Of a stretch of DNA of 62,448 nt, positions 26,506-34,505 are shown one piece after another. Source of the DNA: DATLSM01 sp049585815 (lineage in GTDB: Bacteria; Actinomycetota; Thermoleophilia; Solirubrobacterales; 70-9); the NCBI GenBank assembly GCA_049585815.1, contig JBAVAR010000149.1, forward strand, positions 1 to 62,448, in the 5' to 3' direction. The translations under genes were made by a program, and so were the position numbers. Position 1 is the first letter of the stretch. Every line of letters begins with the position of its first letter. The notes beneath the pieces were generated by a model. The model had not been told where the DNA came from. It made no database searches and was given only the letters and a program-made list of their open reading frames with translations.

Positions 26506-27777
26506 CTATTTGAGGAATCCCTCGTAGTTGCGCATCATCAGTTGCGCCTCGAGCTGCTTCACGGTGTCGAGAGCTACGCCGATGACAATCAGGATCGACG
26601 TCCCGCCGAAGTAGAAGTTGGCCGAGGTCTGGCTGATCAGGATCGTTGGAAATGCCGCCACCGCCCCAAGGTAGAGGGCCCCTGGGAAGGTGAGGCGGGA
26701 AAGGATGCGATCGAGGTACTCGGCGGTCGGCCGACCCGGCCTCACGCCGGGGATGAAGCCGCCATATTTCTTCAGGTTGTCGGCCTGGTCGACCGGGTTG
26801 AAGGTGACTGCCGTATAGAAGTAGGTGAAGACGATGATGAAGAACACCTCGCCGACGACGTAGGCCCAACCGCTGGGGCTGAAGAAGGCGGCGAATTCCA
26901 GCGCCGCCGGAGTGTTGAGGAGCTGCCCGATCGTGGGCGGGAAGGCCATGATCGAGGCGGCAAAGATGACCGGGATAACACCAGCCATGTTGACCCGCAG
27001 GGGGAGGTAGGTCGAACCGCCCGAGGTCATTTTCCGCCCCACGACCCGTTTTGCGTACTGAACGGGGATTCGCCGCTGGCCCTCCTGGACGAAAACGATC
27101 GCGACGATTACCGCCAGCGCGATGAAAGGCATCATCACCACGAAGACCTGGTCGGGGTTGCTCCACCACTTGGTGATTCCCTCGGGGATTCGTGAGGCAA
27201 TCGAGGCGAAGATCAGCAGGGAGATCCCGTTGCCGACACCGCGCTGGGTGATCAGCTCCCCGATCCACATCAGCAGCGTGCAGCCGGCGGTGAGGCAGAT
27301 CACGATCAGGAAGGTCTTGGTCGGTGTCAGGGTGCCGACGACACTCGTCCCCGACTGGCTCCCCAGCGAGCGAAAGAGGAAGACATATCCGAGTGATTGC
27401 CCGAAGGCCAACCCGACGGTGAGGTAGCGCGTGTACTGGGTGATCTTCTGCTGACCGACCTCGCCTTCTTTGGAGAGCCTCTCCAGCGAGGGCACCACCA
27501 CGGTCAGCAGCTGCAGGATGATCGAGGCGGTGATGTAGGGCATGATCCCCAGCGCGAAGAGGCTGAGACGGGAGAGGCTGCCGCCGGAGAAAAGGTTGAG
27601 GAAGCCCAGGATGTTGCCGGCGCCGAAATTGGAGGAGATACCCTTGACCGCGTTGACGTTGACGCCGGGCGCCGGGATGTAGGCGCCGAGCCGGTAGAGC
27701 GCCAGCATTGCCGCCGTGAAGGCGAGCTTCTTGCGGATATCGGCAACGCTGAATGCGTTCGCGATCGTCCGGAGCAT
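26506..27777 (-). CDS. secY: Protein translocase channel subunit SecY
   Basis: The 423-residue ten-helix membrane protein forms the Sec channel. AYIPAPGVNV, the FNLFSGGSLSRLSLFALGI-like segment and RGVGNGISLLIFASI are family signatures; the plug and lateral-gate regions are intact. The ATG overlaps the rplO stop as TAATG. Its partner SecE is encoded at 55667-56194. Confidence 0.97.
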   Translation of the reverse strand: MLRTIANAFSVADIRKKLAFTAAMLALYRLGAYIPAPGVNVNAVKGISSNFGAGNILGFLNLFSGGSLSRLSLFALGIMPYITASIILQLLTVVVPSLERLSKEGEVGQQKITQYTRYLTVGLAFGQSLGYVFLFRSLGSQSGTSVVGTLTPTKTFLIVICLTAGCTLLMWIGELITQRGVGNGISLLIFASIASRIPEGITKWWSNPDQVFVVMMPFIALAVIVAIVFVQEGQRRIPVQYAKRVVGRKMTSGGSTYLPLRVNMAGVIPVIFAASIMAFPPTIGQLLNTPAALEFAAFFSPSGWAYVVGEVFFIIVFTYFYTAVTFNPVDQADNLKKYGGFIPGVRPGRPTAEYLDRILSRLTFPGALYLGAVAAFPTILISQTSANFYFGGTSILIVIGVALDTVKQLEAQLMMRNYEGFLK

Positions 27778-28268
27778 TAGGGCTCCAGAGTCTCGCAGGT
27801 GCCGCCGGCCGCCTCGATCTTCTCCTTGGCGGCGGCGCTGAACGCGTGGGCGCGGACTGTCAGCTTCTTGGAGATCTCACCGCGGGCGAGGATCTTCACC
27901 GGGTCAGAGCGCTTGGCCAGACCCTTTTCCTTCAGCGCCGCGGGGCTCACCTCCGCACCGGCTTCAAAGCGTTCCTCAAGGTCGGCGAGGTTGACGGGTT
28001 GGGTCTTCGTCCGAAAGTTCTCAAAGGGCATCGACTTTTTCATGTGCGGCCCGCGCAGCTTGCGCATCCGCATGTGAATCGGGTTCTGCCCACCCTCATA
28101 GCCCGCCTTGCGCTTGGCGCCGGACCGAGAGCCGGCCCCCTTGTGCCCACGCCCGGAGGTCTTGCCCAACCCCGACCCCTCACCCCGACCGATCCGCTTG
28201 CGCGGCCGCCGCGACCCGGGCTTGGGCTTGAGGTTGTGCAGGCCGATCTGCTCGGAGCGATCAGCCAT
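27777..28268 (-). CDS. rplO: 50S ribosomal protein L15
   Basis: The 163-residue L15 starts MADRSEQIGLHNLKPKPGSRR and contains the glycine/arginine-rich rRNA-binding part GRGEGSGLGKTSGRGHKGAGSR. It is slightly longer than the usual 145-150 residues. It overlaps rpmD by eight bases and secY by one, so translation is likely coupled. Confidence 0.96.
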   Translation of the reverse strand: MADRSEQIGLHNLKPKPGSRRPRKRIGRGEGSGLGKTSGRGHKGAGSRSGAKRKAGYEGGQNPIHMRMRKLRGPHMKKSMPFENFRTKTQPVNLADLEERFEAGAEVSPAALKEKGLAKRSDPVKILARGEISKKLTVRAHAFSAAAKEKIEAAGGTCETLEP

Positions 28269-28437
28269 CGTCCACCTCGACCAGATGGGAGACGATCCGC
28301 AGCTGTCCCTTCAGCTGCGGGGAGTCCTTCCGCTCAACGGAGCGGCCGATGCGACCCAACCCAAGCGCCCGAAGCGTCGCCCGCTGGCTGGGATTAGTTC
28401 CGTTAGCGGACCGGACTTGCCTGATCTTCATCGCCAT
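28261..28437 (-). CDS. rpmD: 50S ribosomal protein L30
   Basis: The 58-residue L30 reads MAMKIRQVRSANGTNPSQRA followed by TLRALGLGRIGRSVERKDSP, the standard bacterial core. I chose ATG 28437 because GGAG lies seven bases upstream; ATG 28431 is the alternative. The gene starts 35 bases inside the 3' end of rpsE in another frame, an unusually long overlap for this cluster, and its stop overlaps rplO. Confidence 0.93.
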   Translation of the reverse strand: MAMKIRQVRSANGTNPSQRATLRALGLGRIGRSVERKDSPQLKGQLRIVSHLVEVDDG

Positions 28438-28972
28438 TGCTCTTCTCCAATCCCAGGACCTCAGAAACTGTGAGACCGCGCAGCTCGGCGACCTCCTCGG
28501 GCCTGCGCAGGCGGATCAGCCCGTCCATCGTCGCCTTCACCAGGTTGATCGGGTTCTGAGTCCCGATGCTCTTGGTCAGCACATCGCGCACCCCACCCAG
28601 CTCCAACACGGCCCGAACGCCGCCGCCGGCAATCACGCCTGTTCCCGGGCTGGCCGGGCGCAGCACGACGTGTCCGGCGCCGTAGCGCCCGATGATCTTG
28701 TGGGTGATCGTCTGCCCGTATTTGGGCACGCGAACCAGGTTCTTGCGGGCATCCTCTACGCCCTTTTGGATCGCCAGCGGGACCTCCCTCGCCTTGCCAT
28801 AGCCAATCCCGACCACGCCCTCCTCGTCTCCAACCGCAACCAGTGCGGTGAAGGAGAAGCGGCGGCCTCCCTTGACCACCTTGGCGACGCGGTTGATCTC
28901 GATCACCCGCTCCTGCAGGTCGAGGCCGCGGGGGCTCACCGTCTCCACGTTTGTCGCGTCCATTCCCTTCAT
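28403..28972 (-). CDS. rpsE: 30S ribosomal protein S5
   Basis: The 189-residue S5 has the double-stranded RNA-binding N domain (RVAKVVKGGRRFSFTALVAVGD) and C domain (RPASPGTGVIAGGGVRAVLE). It helps decoding accuracy and mRNA unwinding at the entry site. Its N-terminal 15 residues and C-terminal acidic tail are modest extensions. It follows rplR by 24 bases. Confidence 0.97.
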   Translation of the reverse strand: MKGMDATNVETVSPRGLDLQERVIEINRVAKVVKGGRRFSFTALVAVGDEEGVVGIGYGKAREVPLAIQKGVEDARKNLVRVPKYGQTITHKIIGRYGAGHVVLRPASPGTGVIAGGGVRAVLELGGVRDVLTKSIGTQNPINLVKATMDGLIRLRRPEEVAELRGLTVSEVLGLEKSNGDEDQASPVR

Positions 28973-28996
28973 TGCAAGCGGCCCACCGTAGCGGAA

Positions 28997-29350
28997 CTAG
29001 AAGGCCAACCCCCCCTCGCGAGCACCCTCGGCGAGCGCCTTGACGCGGCCGTGGTAGCGGTAGCCGCCGCGATCAAAGACACAGCTCTCGATGCCGGCCG
29101 CCCTGGCGCGCTCGGCGAGCAGCTCACCGGCGCGCTTGGCCTGCTCGCCGGCCGAGAGCTTGCGCAGCTCCGGCTCGATCCAGTTGACCGCCGCCAGGGT
29201 GTGGCCTCGATCATCGTCGACGAGCTGGGCGAAGACGCCGCGATTGGAGCGGTAGACGGAGAGGCGCGGCCGCTGGGCGGTCCCGGTGACCCTGGCGCGG
29301 ACACGGCGGCGGCGGCGCAGACGGCGCTGCCTGCTGGTCAAAACGGTCAT
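28997..29350 (-). CDS. rplR: 50S ribosomal protein L18
   Basis: The 117-residue L18 binds 5S rRNA. It has the arginine-rich N terminus RQRRLRRRRRVRARVTGTA and the core RLSVYRSNRGVFAQLVDDDRG, ending DRGGYRYHGRVKALAEGARE. Three bases separate it from rplF. Confidence 0.97.
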   Translation of the reverse strand: MTVLTSRQRRLRRRRRVRARVTGTAQRPRLSVYRSNRGVFAQLVDDDRGHTLAAVNWIEPELRKLSAGEQAKRAGELLAERARAAGIESCVFDRGGYRYHGRVKALAEGAREGGLAF

Positions 29351-29353
29351 CGC

Positions 29354-29887
29354 CTAGGCCCTCTTGCCGACCTTGCGCAGGACATGCTCGCCGCGGTAGC
29401 GGATGCCCTTGCCCTTGTAGGGCTCGGGCGGGCGGCGCTTGCGGATGTCCGCCGCAACTTGGCCCACCAGTTGCTTGTCGATTCCGCGCACGACGATCTC
29501 GGTTGGCTGCGGGACCTCGAACTCGATCCCCTCGGGCGCCTCGATCGAGACCGGGTGGGAGTAGCCGAGCGCCATCTCCAGGTTCTTTCCCTTGAGCTGG
29601 GCCCTGTAGCCGACGCCCTGGATCTCCAGGCGCTTTTCGAAGCCGTCGGTGACGCCGGAAACCATGTTTGCGATCAGGCTTCGGGTCAATCCGTGCAGGG
29701 CGCGGTGCTCTCCGCGGTCGGTCGGGCGCTGGACTGTGACCGAGCCATCGGCCTGCTCGACCGCCATCTCCTGGGAGACGATCTGGGTCAACTGCCCCTT
29801 CGGGCCCTTGACCGCTACCTGCCCGGGGGCTATCTCGACCGTTACGGCCTCGGGGACGGCGATTGGTTTTCTTCCGATCCGGCTCAT
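29354..29887 (-). CDS. rplF: 50S ribosomal protein L6
   Basis: The 177-residue L6 starts MSRIGRKPIAVPEAVTVEIA and ends KRRPPEPYKGKGIRYRGEHV, the conserved C-terminal signature. Two tandem alpha/beta domains bind 23S rRNA near the sarcin-ricin loop. It follows rpsH by four bases. Confidence 0.97.
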   Translation of the reverse strand: MSRIGRKPIAVPEAVTVEIAPGQVAVKGPKGQLTQIVSQEMAVEQADGSVTVQRPTDRGEHRALHGLTRSLIANMVSGVTDGFEKRLEIQGVGYRAQLKGKNLEMALGYSHPVSIEAPEGIEFEVPQPTEIVVRGIDKQLVGQVAADIRKRRPPEPYKGKGIRYRGEHVLRKVGKRA

Positions 29888-29891
29888 ACCC

Positions 29892-30287
29892 TCACCATAC
29901 GTAGGCGACGACCTCTCCGCCGACGCCCTTTGCCTTCGCTTCGTGGCCGGTCATCACCCCCGAGGAGGTGCTGACGATCGCCGTGCCGGTGCCGCCAAAG
30001 ACCCGCGGCACCTGCTTGTGGTCGACGTAGCGGCGACGCCCCGGACGGGAGATCCGTTCGATGCCGAGGATCACCGGACGGCGGTCCTCGGTGTACTTGA
30101 GGCTGATCTTGATCGCCTCGCCGACCCGGGCGGGGGCCGGTGCGAAATCGCGAATGTAGCCCTGCTCCTTGAGGATTCGCGACATCTCCAGCTTCAGTCG
30201 CGAGGAGGGGATCTCGACCTCGTCGTGGCCGGAGCGCAGCGCGTTGCGAATCCGAGTCAGGTAGTCGGCTATCGGGTCGGTCTGCAT
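29892..30287 (-). CDS. rpsH: 30S ribosomal protein S8
   Basis: The 131-residue S8 begins MQTDPIADYLTRIRNALRSG and ends STSSGVMTGHEAKAKGVGGE plus VVAYVW. It binds the 16S central domain and in many bacteria represses the spc operon. It lies between rpsN and rplF. Confidence 0.97.
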   Translation of the reverse strand: MQTDPIADYLTRIRNALRSGHDEVEIPSSRLKLEMSRILKEQGYIRDFAPAPARVGEAIKISLKYTEDRRPVILGIERISRPGRRRYVDHKQVPRVFGGTGTAIVSTSSGVMTGHEAKAKGVGGEVVAYVW

Positions 30288-30291
30288 CTGC

Positions 30292-30477
30292 TCACCAGCT
30301 CGACTTGGTCATCCCGGGGACGTAACCCTCGTGCGCTGCCTCTCGCAGGCAGATCCGACAGAGGCCGAACTTGCGGTAGTAGGCGCGGGGGCGGCCGCAG
30401 CGCCGGCAGCGGTTGTAACCCCGTGTCTTGAACTTGGGCTTGCGGCGCTGGCGGACCTTGCTCGAAGTTTTAGCCAT
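30292..30477 (-). CDS. rpsN: 30S ribosomal protein S14, zinc type
   Basis: The 61-residue type-Z S14 has zinc ligands in CRRCGRPRAYYRKFGLCRIC (four Cys). ATG 30477 gives MAKTSSKVRQRRKPKFKTRG; the longer frame upstream is a shadow of rplE. It overlaps the end of rplE by eight bases. Confidence 0.96.
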   Translation of the reverse strand: MAKTSSKVRQRRKPKFKTRGYNRCRRCGRPRAYYRKFGLCRICLREAAHEGYVPGMTKSSW

Positions 30478-31273
30478 TCTCCTGATTCTCCTCGTCGGTC
30501 GCGCTCGCGGCGTCCTCCCCGCCCTCCTCGGCGCCATCGGCCTCCTCGCCCTCCGGCCTCTCGGGCTTGGCGTAGGCCTCGGGGTTCTCCTCTTTTAGTT
30601 GCTCCAGTGCCGTCTGCTCGGCCTCCGCCCGCGCCCGGGCCTCCTCCTTGCGGCGCTCCTCCTCGGCCTCGGCCTCGGCAGCAGCGTCGGCCTGCCCAGG
30701 CCGCCCCTCCTGGGCGAAAGGCATCCCCAGTCCGAGGAGCAGCTCGAAGGCCTCGACATCTGTCTTCGCGCTGGTCGTGATCGTCACGTCGAGGCCGCGC
30801 ACTTGGTCGATCGAGTCGTAGTCGATCTCGGGGAAGATCAGCTGCTCGCGCACGCCCATCGAGTAGTTGCCGCGACCGTCGAAGGAGCGCGGGTTGAGGC
30901 CGCGGAAGTCGCGGATCCGTGGCACCGCGATCGAGAAGAGGCGGTCGAGAAACTCCCACATGCGGGCCCGGCGAAGGGTGACCGAGACACCGACCGGCAT
31001 CCCCTCGCGCACCTTGAAGGAGGCGATTGATTTGCGGGCACGACGCACATTTGGCCGCTGACCGGCGATCGTCGCCAGCTGCTCCTGCGCGGCTTCGAGC
31101 TGCTTGGAGTCCTGTTTGGCCTCGCCGACCCCCATGTTGAGCGTCACCTTGACCAGGTGCGGGGCCTCCATCGGAGTCGAGTAACCGAACTTGCGGGTGA
31201 GGGCCGGCAGCACCTGCTGCTCGTAGAGCTCCCGCATCCGCGGCGGTGGAGCTGCCTGGGAGGTTGGCGTCAT
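30470..31273 (-). CDS. rplE: 50S ribosomal protein L5 with long acidic C-terminal extension
   Basis: The 267-residue protein has a normal L5 core in its first 190 or so residues (KVTLNMGVGEAKQDSK, ARKSIASFKVREGMPVG, RDFRGLNPRSFDGRGNYSMG), which binds 5S rRNA. After DVTITTSAKTDVEAFELL it continues for about 75 residues of Glu/Ala/Arg-rich, then nearly pure acidic, sequence absent from typical 180-residue L5. ATG 31273 is chosen because GGAGG lies five bases upstream; an ATG at 31285 overlapping the rplX stop is the alternative. The frame reads intact to its stop in rpsN, so this is not a sequencing slip inside the core. Confidence 0.94.
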   Translation of the reverse strand: MTPTSQAAPPPRMRELYEQQVLPALTRKFGYSTPMEAPHLVKVTLNMGVGEAKQDSKQLEAAQEQLATIAGQRPNVRRARKSIASFKVREGMPVGVSVTLRRARMWEFLDRLFSIAVPRIRDFRGLNPRSFDGRGNYSMGVREQLIFPEIDYDSIDQVRGLDVTITTSAKTDVEAFELLLGLGMPFAQEGRPGQADAAAEAEAEEERRKEEARARAEAEQTALEQLKEENPEAYAKPERPEGEEADGAEEGGEDAASATDEENQENG

Positions 31274-31284
31274 GGTTGCCTCCA

Positions 31285-31617
31285 TCAGATCGACGCTCCG
31301 CTGCGCTTGGCAAACCGCTCGCGCTTGCCGCCTTTGTCATCGCGCACCCCAACCCGGGTCGGCTTGTTGTCTTTCGGGTCGAGCAGCATCACGTTGGAGA
31401 CGTGGATCGGCCCCTCCTTTTCGACGATCCCACCAGCGTCGGCACGGGTTGCGTCGCTGACCGAGCGTGGTCGCTCGGCTCGCTTGACAATGTTCAGATG
31501 CTCGACGTAGACCCGCTGCTTCTTCGGCTCGGTGCGGATAACCCTGCCGGTCTTACCGGCGTCCTTGCCGCCAATCACCCTGACCTGGTCGTCGGTCTTG
31601 ATCCGCATCGACTTCAT
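31285..31617 (-). CDS. rplX: 50S ribosomal protein L24
   Basis: The 110-residue L24 has the KOW motif VRVIGGKDAGKTGRVIRTEP and VSNVMLLDPKDNKPTRVG. It initiates 50S assembly near the exit tunnel. The start ATG overlaps the rplN stop by one base; MRIKTDD four residues in is an alternative start. Confidence 0.96.
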   Translation of the reverse strand: MKSMRIKTDDQVRVIGGKDAGKTGRVIRTEPKKQRVYVEHLNIVKRAERPRSVSDATRADAGGIVEKEGPIHVSNVMLLDPKDNKPTRVGVRDDKGGKRERFAKRSGASI

Positions 31618-31988
31618 CAGAGGACCTCGGGTGCGAGCGAGACGATTTTCATGAAGTTCTTGTCGCGAAGTTCGCGAGCCACGGGACCGAAGATGCGGGT
31701 GCCGCGGGGGTTGTTGTTGGCCGGATCGATCAGCACCGCCGCGTTCTCATCGAAGGAGATGTAGGTGCCGTCGGGTCGGCCCAGCGCCTTCTTGGTCCGC
31801 ACCACAACCGCCTGCACGACCTCGCCCTTGCGGACCCCGCCCTGCGGGCTCGCCTGTTTGACCGTGGCTGTAATCACGTCGCCGATCCCGGCATAGCGAC
31901 GATGCGAGCCCCCCTTGACCCGGATACACAGAATCTCGCGGGCGCCCGAGTTGTCGGCGACCTTCAGCCTCGTCTCCTGCTGGATCAC
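31617..31988 (-). CDS. rplN: 50S ribosomal protein L14
   Basis: The 123-residue L14 starts MIQQETRLKVADNSGAREIL and includes the FDENAAVLIDPANNNPRGTR segment. It contacts 16S rRNA at an intersubunit bridge. It overlaps the end of rpsQ as ATGA. Confidence 0.97.
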   Translation of the reverse strand: MIQQETRLKVADNSGAREILCIRVKGGSHRRYAGIGDVITATVKQASPQGGVRKGEVVQAVVVRTKKALGRPDGTYISFDENAAVLIDPANNNPRGTRIFGPVARELRDKNFMKIVSLAPEVL

Positions 31989-32617
31989 TTTGCCTTCTCC
32001 ACCACGTCGACCAGGCGCCAGCGCTTGGTCTTTGACAGCGGCCGCGTCTCAACCACACGGACCACGTCCCCCTCGCCGGCCTCGTTGCGCTCATCGTGAG
32101 CATGCAGCGTCCGTGAGCGCCGCACGACCTTCTCATAGGTCGGGTGTCGCCTCGCAATATCGATCCGAACGGTGATCGACTTCTCACCCTTGTCAGAAAC
32201 CACGATGCCCTGCCGGACCTTGGCTGCGTTGGGGGTGTGCTCGGCGGCCGGCGTGCCGGCCCTCGCCCCACCCTTCTTGGCCCTGGCGCCCTGCCTCCCC
32301 TTGCGCCGTTCCCCCGCCCGCGCCTTGCGGGCGGCCTCCCGCTGGGCGGCCCGCTCCTCGGGGCCCAGCTGAGGCTTCGCCTCATGGGTTTGACGCGAGC
32401 GCTCAAGCCTGCGCCGCTCCTTCCAGGGCAAATCGTCCTCAGGGCTGGTCTGGGGCGGGGCGCTTGCCTCCACCACAGCAGGCTCCGCCGCCTGCTCGGC
32501 GCCGGGGCTCTCCTCGGCCACAGCCGGCTCCGCCGCCTGCTCGACGACCGGCTCCTCAGCCTCCACGGCAGCGGAGTCCTCGACCACGTCGTCTTTGTTT
32601 TTCTCGTCGTCCGTCAT
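31985..32617 (-). CDS. rpsQ: 30S ribosomal protein S17 with long N-terminal extension
   Basis: The 210-residue protein has an ordinary S17 core only in its last 85 residues (VRQGIVVSDKGEKSITVRID, VVRVVETRPLSKTKRW). The first 120 or so residues are extra: an acidic part with an imperfect tandem EQAAEPAV repeat, then a basic part with ARKARAGERRKGRQGARAK. The ATG overlaps the rpmC stop as ATGA, which supports the full-length start; no internal start with a ribosome site stands out. Typical S17 is 80-100 residues. Confidence 0.93.
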   Translation of the reverse strand: MTDDEKNKDDVVEDSAAVEAEEPVVEQAAEPAVAEESPGAEQAAEPAVVEASAPPQTSPEDDLPWKERRRLERSRQTHEAKPQLGPEERAAQREAARKARAGERRKGRQGARAKKGGARAGTPAAEHTPNAAKVRQGIVVSDKGEKSITVRIDIARRHPTYEKVVRRSRTLHAHDERNEAGEGDVVRVVETRPLSKTKRWRLVDVVEKAK

Positions 32618-32829
32618 ATCTTCTTCAGCTCTCTCTCAACGTCGATCCCCCGCTCGCGCGCGACCGTCAGCAGCTTCGCGATGTCCCTGCGGGCGACCCC
32701 GAGTCGCGCCGTGTTCTCCAGCTCCCCCGTCGCGTGGCGGAACCGCAGGTTGAACGCCTCCTGCTTGGTGTCGATAAGTTTCGCCAGCAGCTCGTCGTCC
32801 TTGAGGTCATGGACATGGGCCGCCTTCAT
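32614..32829 (-). CDS. rpmC: 50S ribosomal protein L29
   Basis: The 71-residue L29 reads MKAAHVHDLKDDELLAKLID and has FNLRFRHATGELENTARLG and a VARRDIAKLLTV segment, the two-helix hairpin at the exit tunnel. The ATG overlaps the rplP stop as TGATG; the longer upstream frame is a shadow of rplP. Confidence 0.96.
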   Translation of the reverse strand: MKAAHVHDLKDDELLAKLIDTKQEAFNLRFRHATGELENTARLGVARRDIAKLLTVARERGIDVERELKKI

Positions 32830-33248
32830 CAGGCCTCCGCCCCCTCGCGCTTGACGAACTTTGTCTTCACCGGCAGCTTGTGCCCAGCAAGCCGCAGCGC
32901 CTCGCGGGCAAGGTCCTCGGGGACGCCGGCCAGCTCGAACATCACCCGCCCGGGCTTGACAACCGCTACCCACCCCTCCGGATTGCCCTTGCCTGAGCCC
33001 ATCCGCGTCTCGGCGGGCTTCTTGGTGTAGGGCTTGTCGGGGAAGACGTTGATCCAGACCTTGCCACCGCGTTTGATCTTTCGGGTCATCGCGATCCTCG
33101 CGGCCTCGATCTGGCGGTTGGTGATCCAGCCGCGCTCCAGTGACTTGATCCCATACTCGCCGAAGGAGACGCTGCTGCCGCCCTTGGTGTTGCCGCGCAT
33201 CCGGCCTCGCATCTGTTTGCGGTGCTTGACCCGTTTTGGCATCAGCAT
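32829..33248 (-). CDS. rplP: 50S ribosomal protein L16
   Basis: The 139-residue L16 starts MLMPKRVKHRKQMRGRMRGN and contains WINVFPDKPYTKKPAETRMG and GKGNPEGWVAVVKPG. It organises the A-site tRNA region. It overlaps rpsC and rpmC by one base each. Confidence 0.97.
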   Translation of the reverse strand: MLMPKRVKHRKQMRGRMRGNTKGGSSVSFGEYGIKSLERGWITNRQIEAARIAMTRKIKRGGKVWINVFPDKPYTKKPAETRMGSGKGNPEGWVAVVKPGRVMFELAGVPEDLAREALRLAGHKLPVKTKFVKREGAEA

Positions 33249-33982
33249 CAGCGTCCACCTCCTCGCTGCCCGCCCCGGTCTGCACCGGGTCGACCGCCGC
33301 GCCCGGCCTGCCCCTGTGGGGGCTCGCCATCACCGGGAACCTTGTCGGAGCGGAAGCCCTCGGGCATCACCTCACCCTTGTTGATCCAGCATTTGACGCC
33401 GATCCTGCCGGTCGTCGTCCTCGCCTCGAAGAAGCCGTAGTCGATATCGGCCCGCAGGGTGTGCAGGGGGACCCGGCCATCGGAATAGCCTTCGGTCCGC
33501 GCCATCTCGGCGCCTCCGAGGCGGCCGGAAACCTGCACCTTCACCCCTTTCGCACCGGAGCGCATCGCCGAGGTCAGCGCTCGTTTCATCGCGCGGCGGA
33601 AGGCGACGCGATTCTGGAGCTGCTCGGCAATCGACTGGGCGACGAGCTTGGCGTCAAGCTCGGGGCGCTTGACCTCGCGGATGTTGACCTTCACCGGGCT
33701 GCCGGTCAACTTATGCAGGTCCTTGCGCAGCGCGTCAACTTCGCTGCCCGACTTGCCGATCACGATACCGGGGCGCGCAGTGTGGATATCGACGGCGACC
33801 TCGCCGCGGCGCTCAATCGTGATGTCGGAGAGCCCCGCGTGGGCGAGCTTACCGACGATGTGGTCGCGGATCGCCAGGTCCTCCTGGAGGATGTCGGCGA
33901 AGTTTTTGTCGTCGAACCAGTTCGACTTCCAGTCGTGGATGTAACCGACGCGGAAACCCTCGGGGTGGATCTTCTGTCCCAT
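33248..33982 (-). CDS. rpsC: 30S ribosomal protein S3
   Basis: The 244-residue S3 begins MGQKIHPEGFRVGYIHDWKS. The KH domain carries PGIVIGKSGSEVDALRKDL, and the C domain ends IGVKCWINKGEVMPEG. A Gly/Arg-rich tail of about 30 residues follows (GQAGRGGRPGADRGGQRGGG), commonplace in actinobacteria. It lies two bases after rplV. Confidence 0.97.
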   Translation of the reverse strand: MGQKIHPEGFRVGYIHDWKSNWFDDKNFADILQEDLAIRDHIVGKLAHAGLSDITIERRGEVAVDIHTARPGIVIGKSGSEVDALRKDLHKLTGSPVKVNIREVKRPELDAKLVAQSIAEQLQNRVAFRRAMKRALTSAMRSGAKGVKVQVSGRLGGAEMARTEGYSDGRVPLHTLRADIDYGFFEARTTTGRIGVKCWINKGEVMPEGFRSDKVPGDGEPPQGQAGRGGRPGADRGGQRGGGR

Positions 33983-33984
33983 AC

Positions 33985-34503
33985 TCAGTCCTCTTCGGGG
34001 CTCAGGGCCACGGCTATGTGGCTGGTTCGCTTGTGGATCGGCGTCGCTCGCCCGAGTGCTCGCGGCCGGAAGCGCTTCAGGGTCGGCCCTTCGTCGACGG
34101 TGATCTCGGCCACCTTCATCTCGTCGGCGATCAGGTCGTGGTTGTTCTCCGCGTTGGCGGCGGCGGAATCGATCAACTTGCGGATATCGTGGGCGGCGCC
34201 GCGGGGGGAAAACTGCAGCAGGGCGCGCGCTTTCTCGATCTGCAGGCCACGCACCTGATCGGCGACGAGGCGGACCTTGCGGGGGGCGACCCGCACATAG
34301 CGGGAGCTGGCGCGGATCACAATCGGAGCGGCCGGGGCGGGTTTCGGCGCCGCCTTTTTCTCCGCCGCTTTCGCGGGCGCTTTTTGCGGTGCTTTCTCAG
34401 CGGTTTTTTTCGTCACTTTTTTCGCGGCTTTGGTCGCCGCTTTTTTCACCGAGCGTTTTTTCGGCGCCTTGGCTTTTTTGGCGTCTTTTTTCTCGTCAGC
34501 CAT
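33985..34503 (-). CDS. rplV: 50S ribosomal protein L22 with Lys/Ala-rich N-terminal extension
   Basis: The 172-residue protein has the L22 core in the last 115 residues (ASSRYVRVAPRKVRLVADQV, GPTLKRFRPRALGRATPIHK). The first 60 residues after ATG 34503 are a histone-like Lys/Ala/Pro run (KKRSVKKAATKAAKKVTKKT). Actinobacterial L22 often carries basic tails, but usually at the C terminus. It follows rpsS by two bases. Confidence 0.95.
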   Translation of the reverse strand: MADEKKDAKKAKAPKKRSVKKAATKAAKKVTKKTAEKAPQKAPAKAAEKKAAPKPAPAAPIVIRASSRYVRVAPRKVRLVADQVRGLQIEKARALLQFSPRGAAHDIRKLIDSAAANAENNHDLIADEMKVAEITVDEGPTLKRFRPRALGRATPIHKRTSHIAVALSPEED

Positions 34504-34505
34504 CG

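Noticed and set aside
28349..29974. A 541-codon open frame opposite rpsE-rplR-rplF
   Set aside because: Spans four ribosomal genes antisense; translation has no motif.
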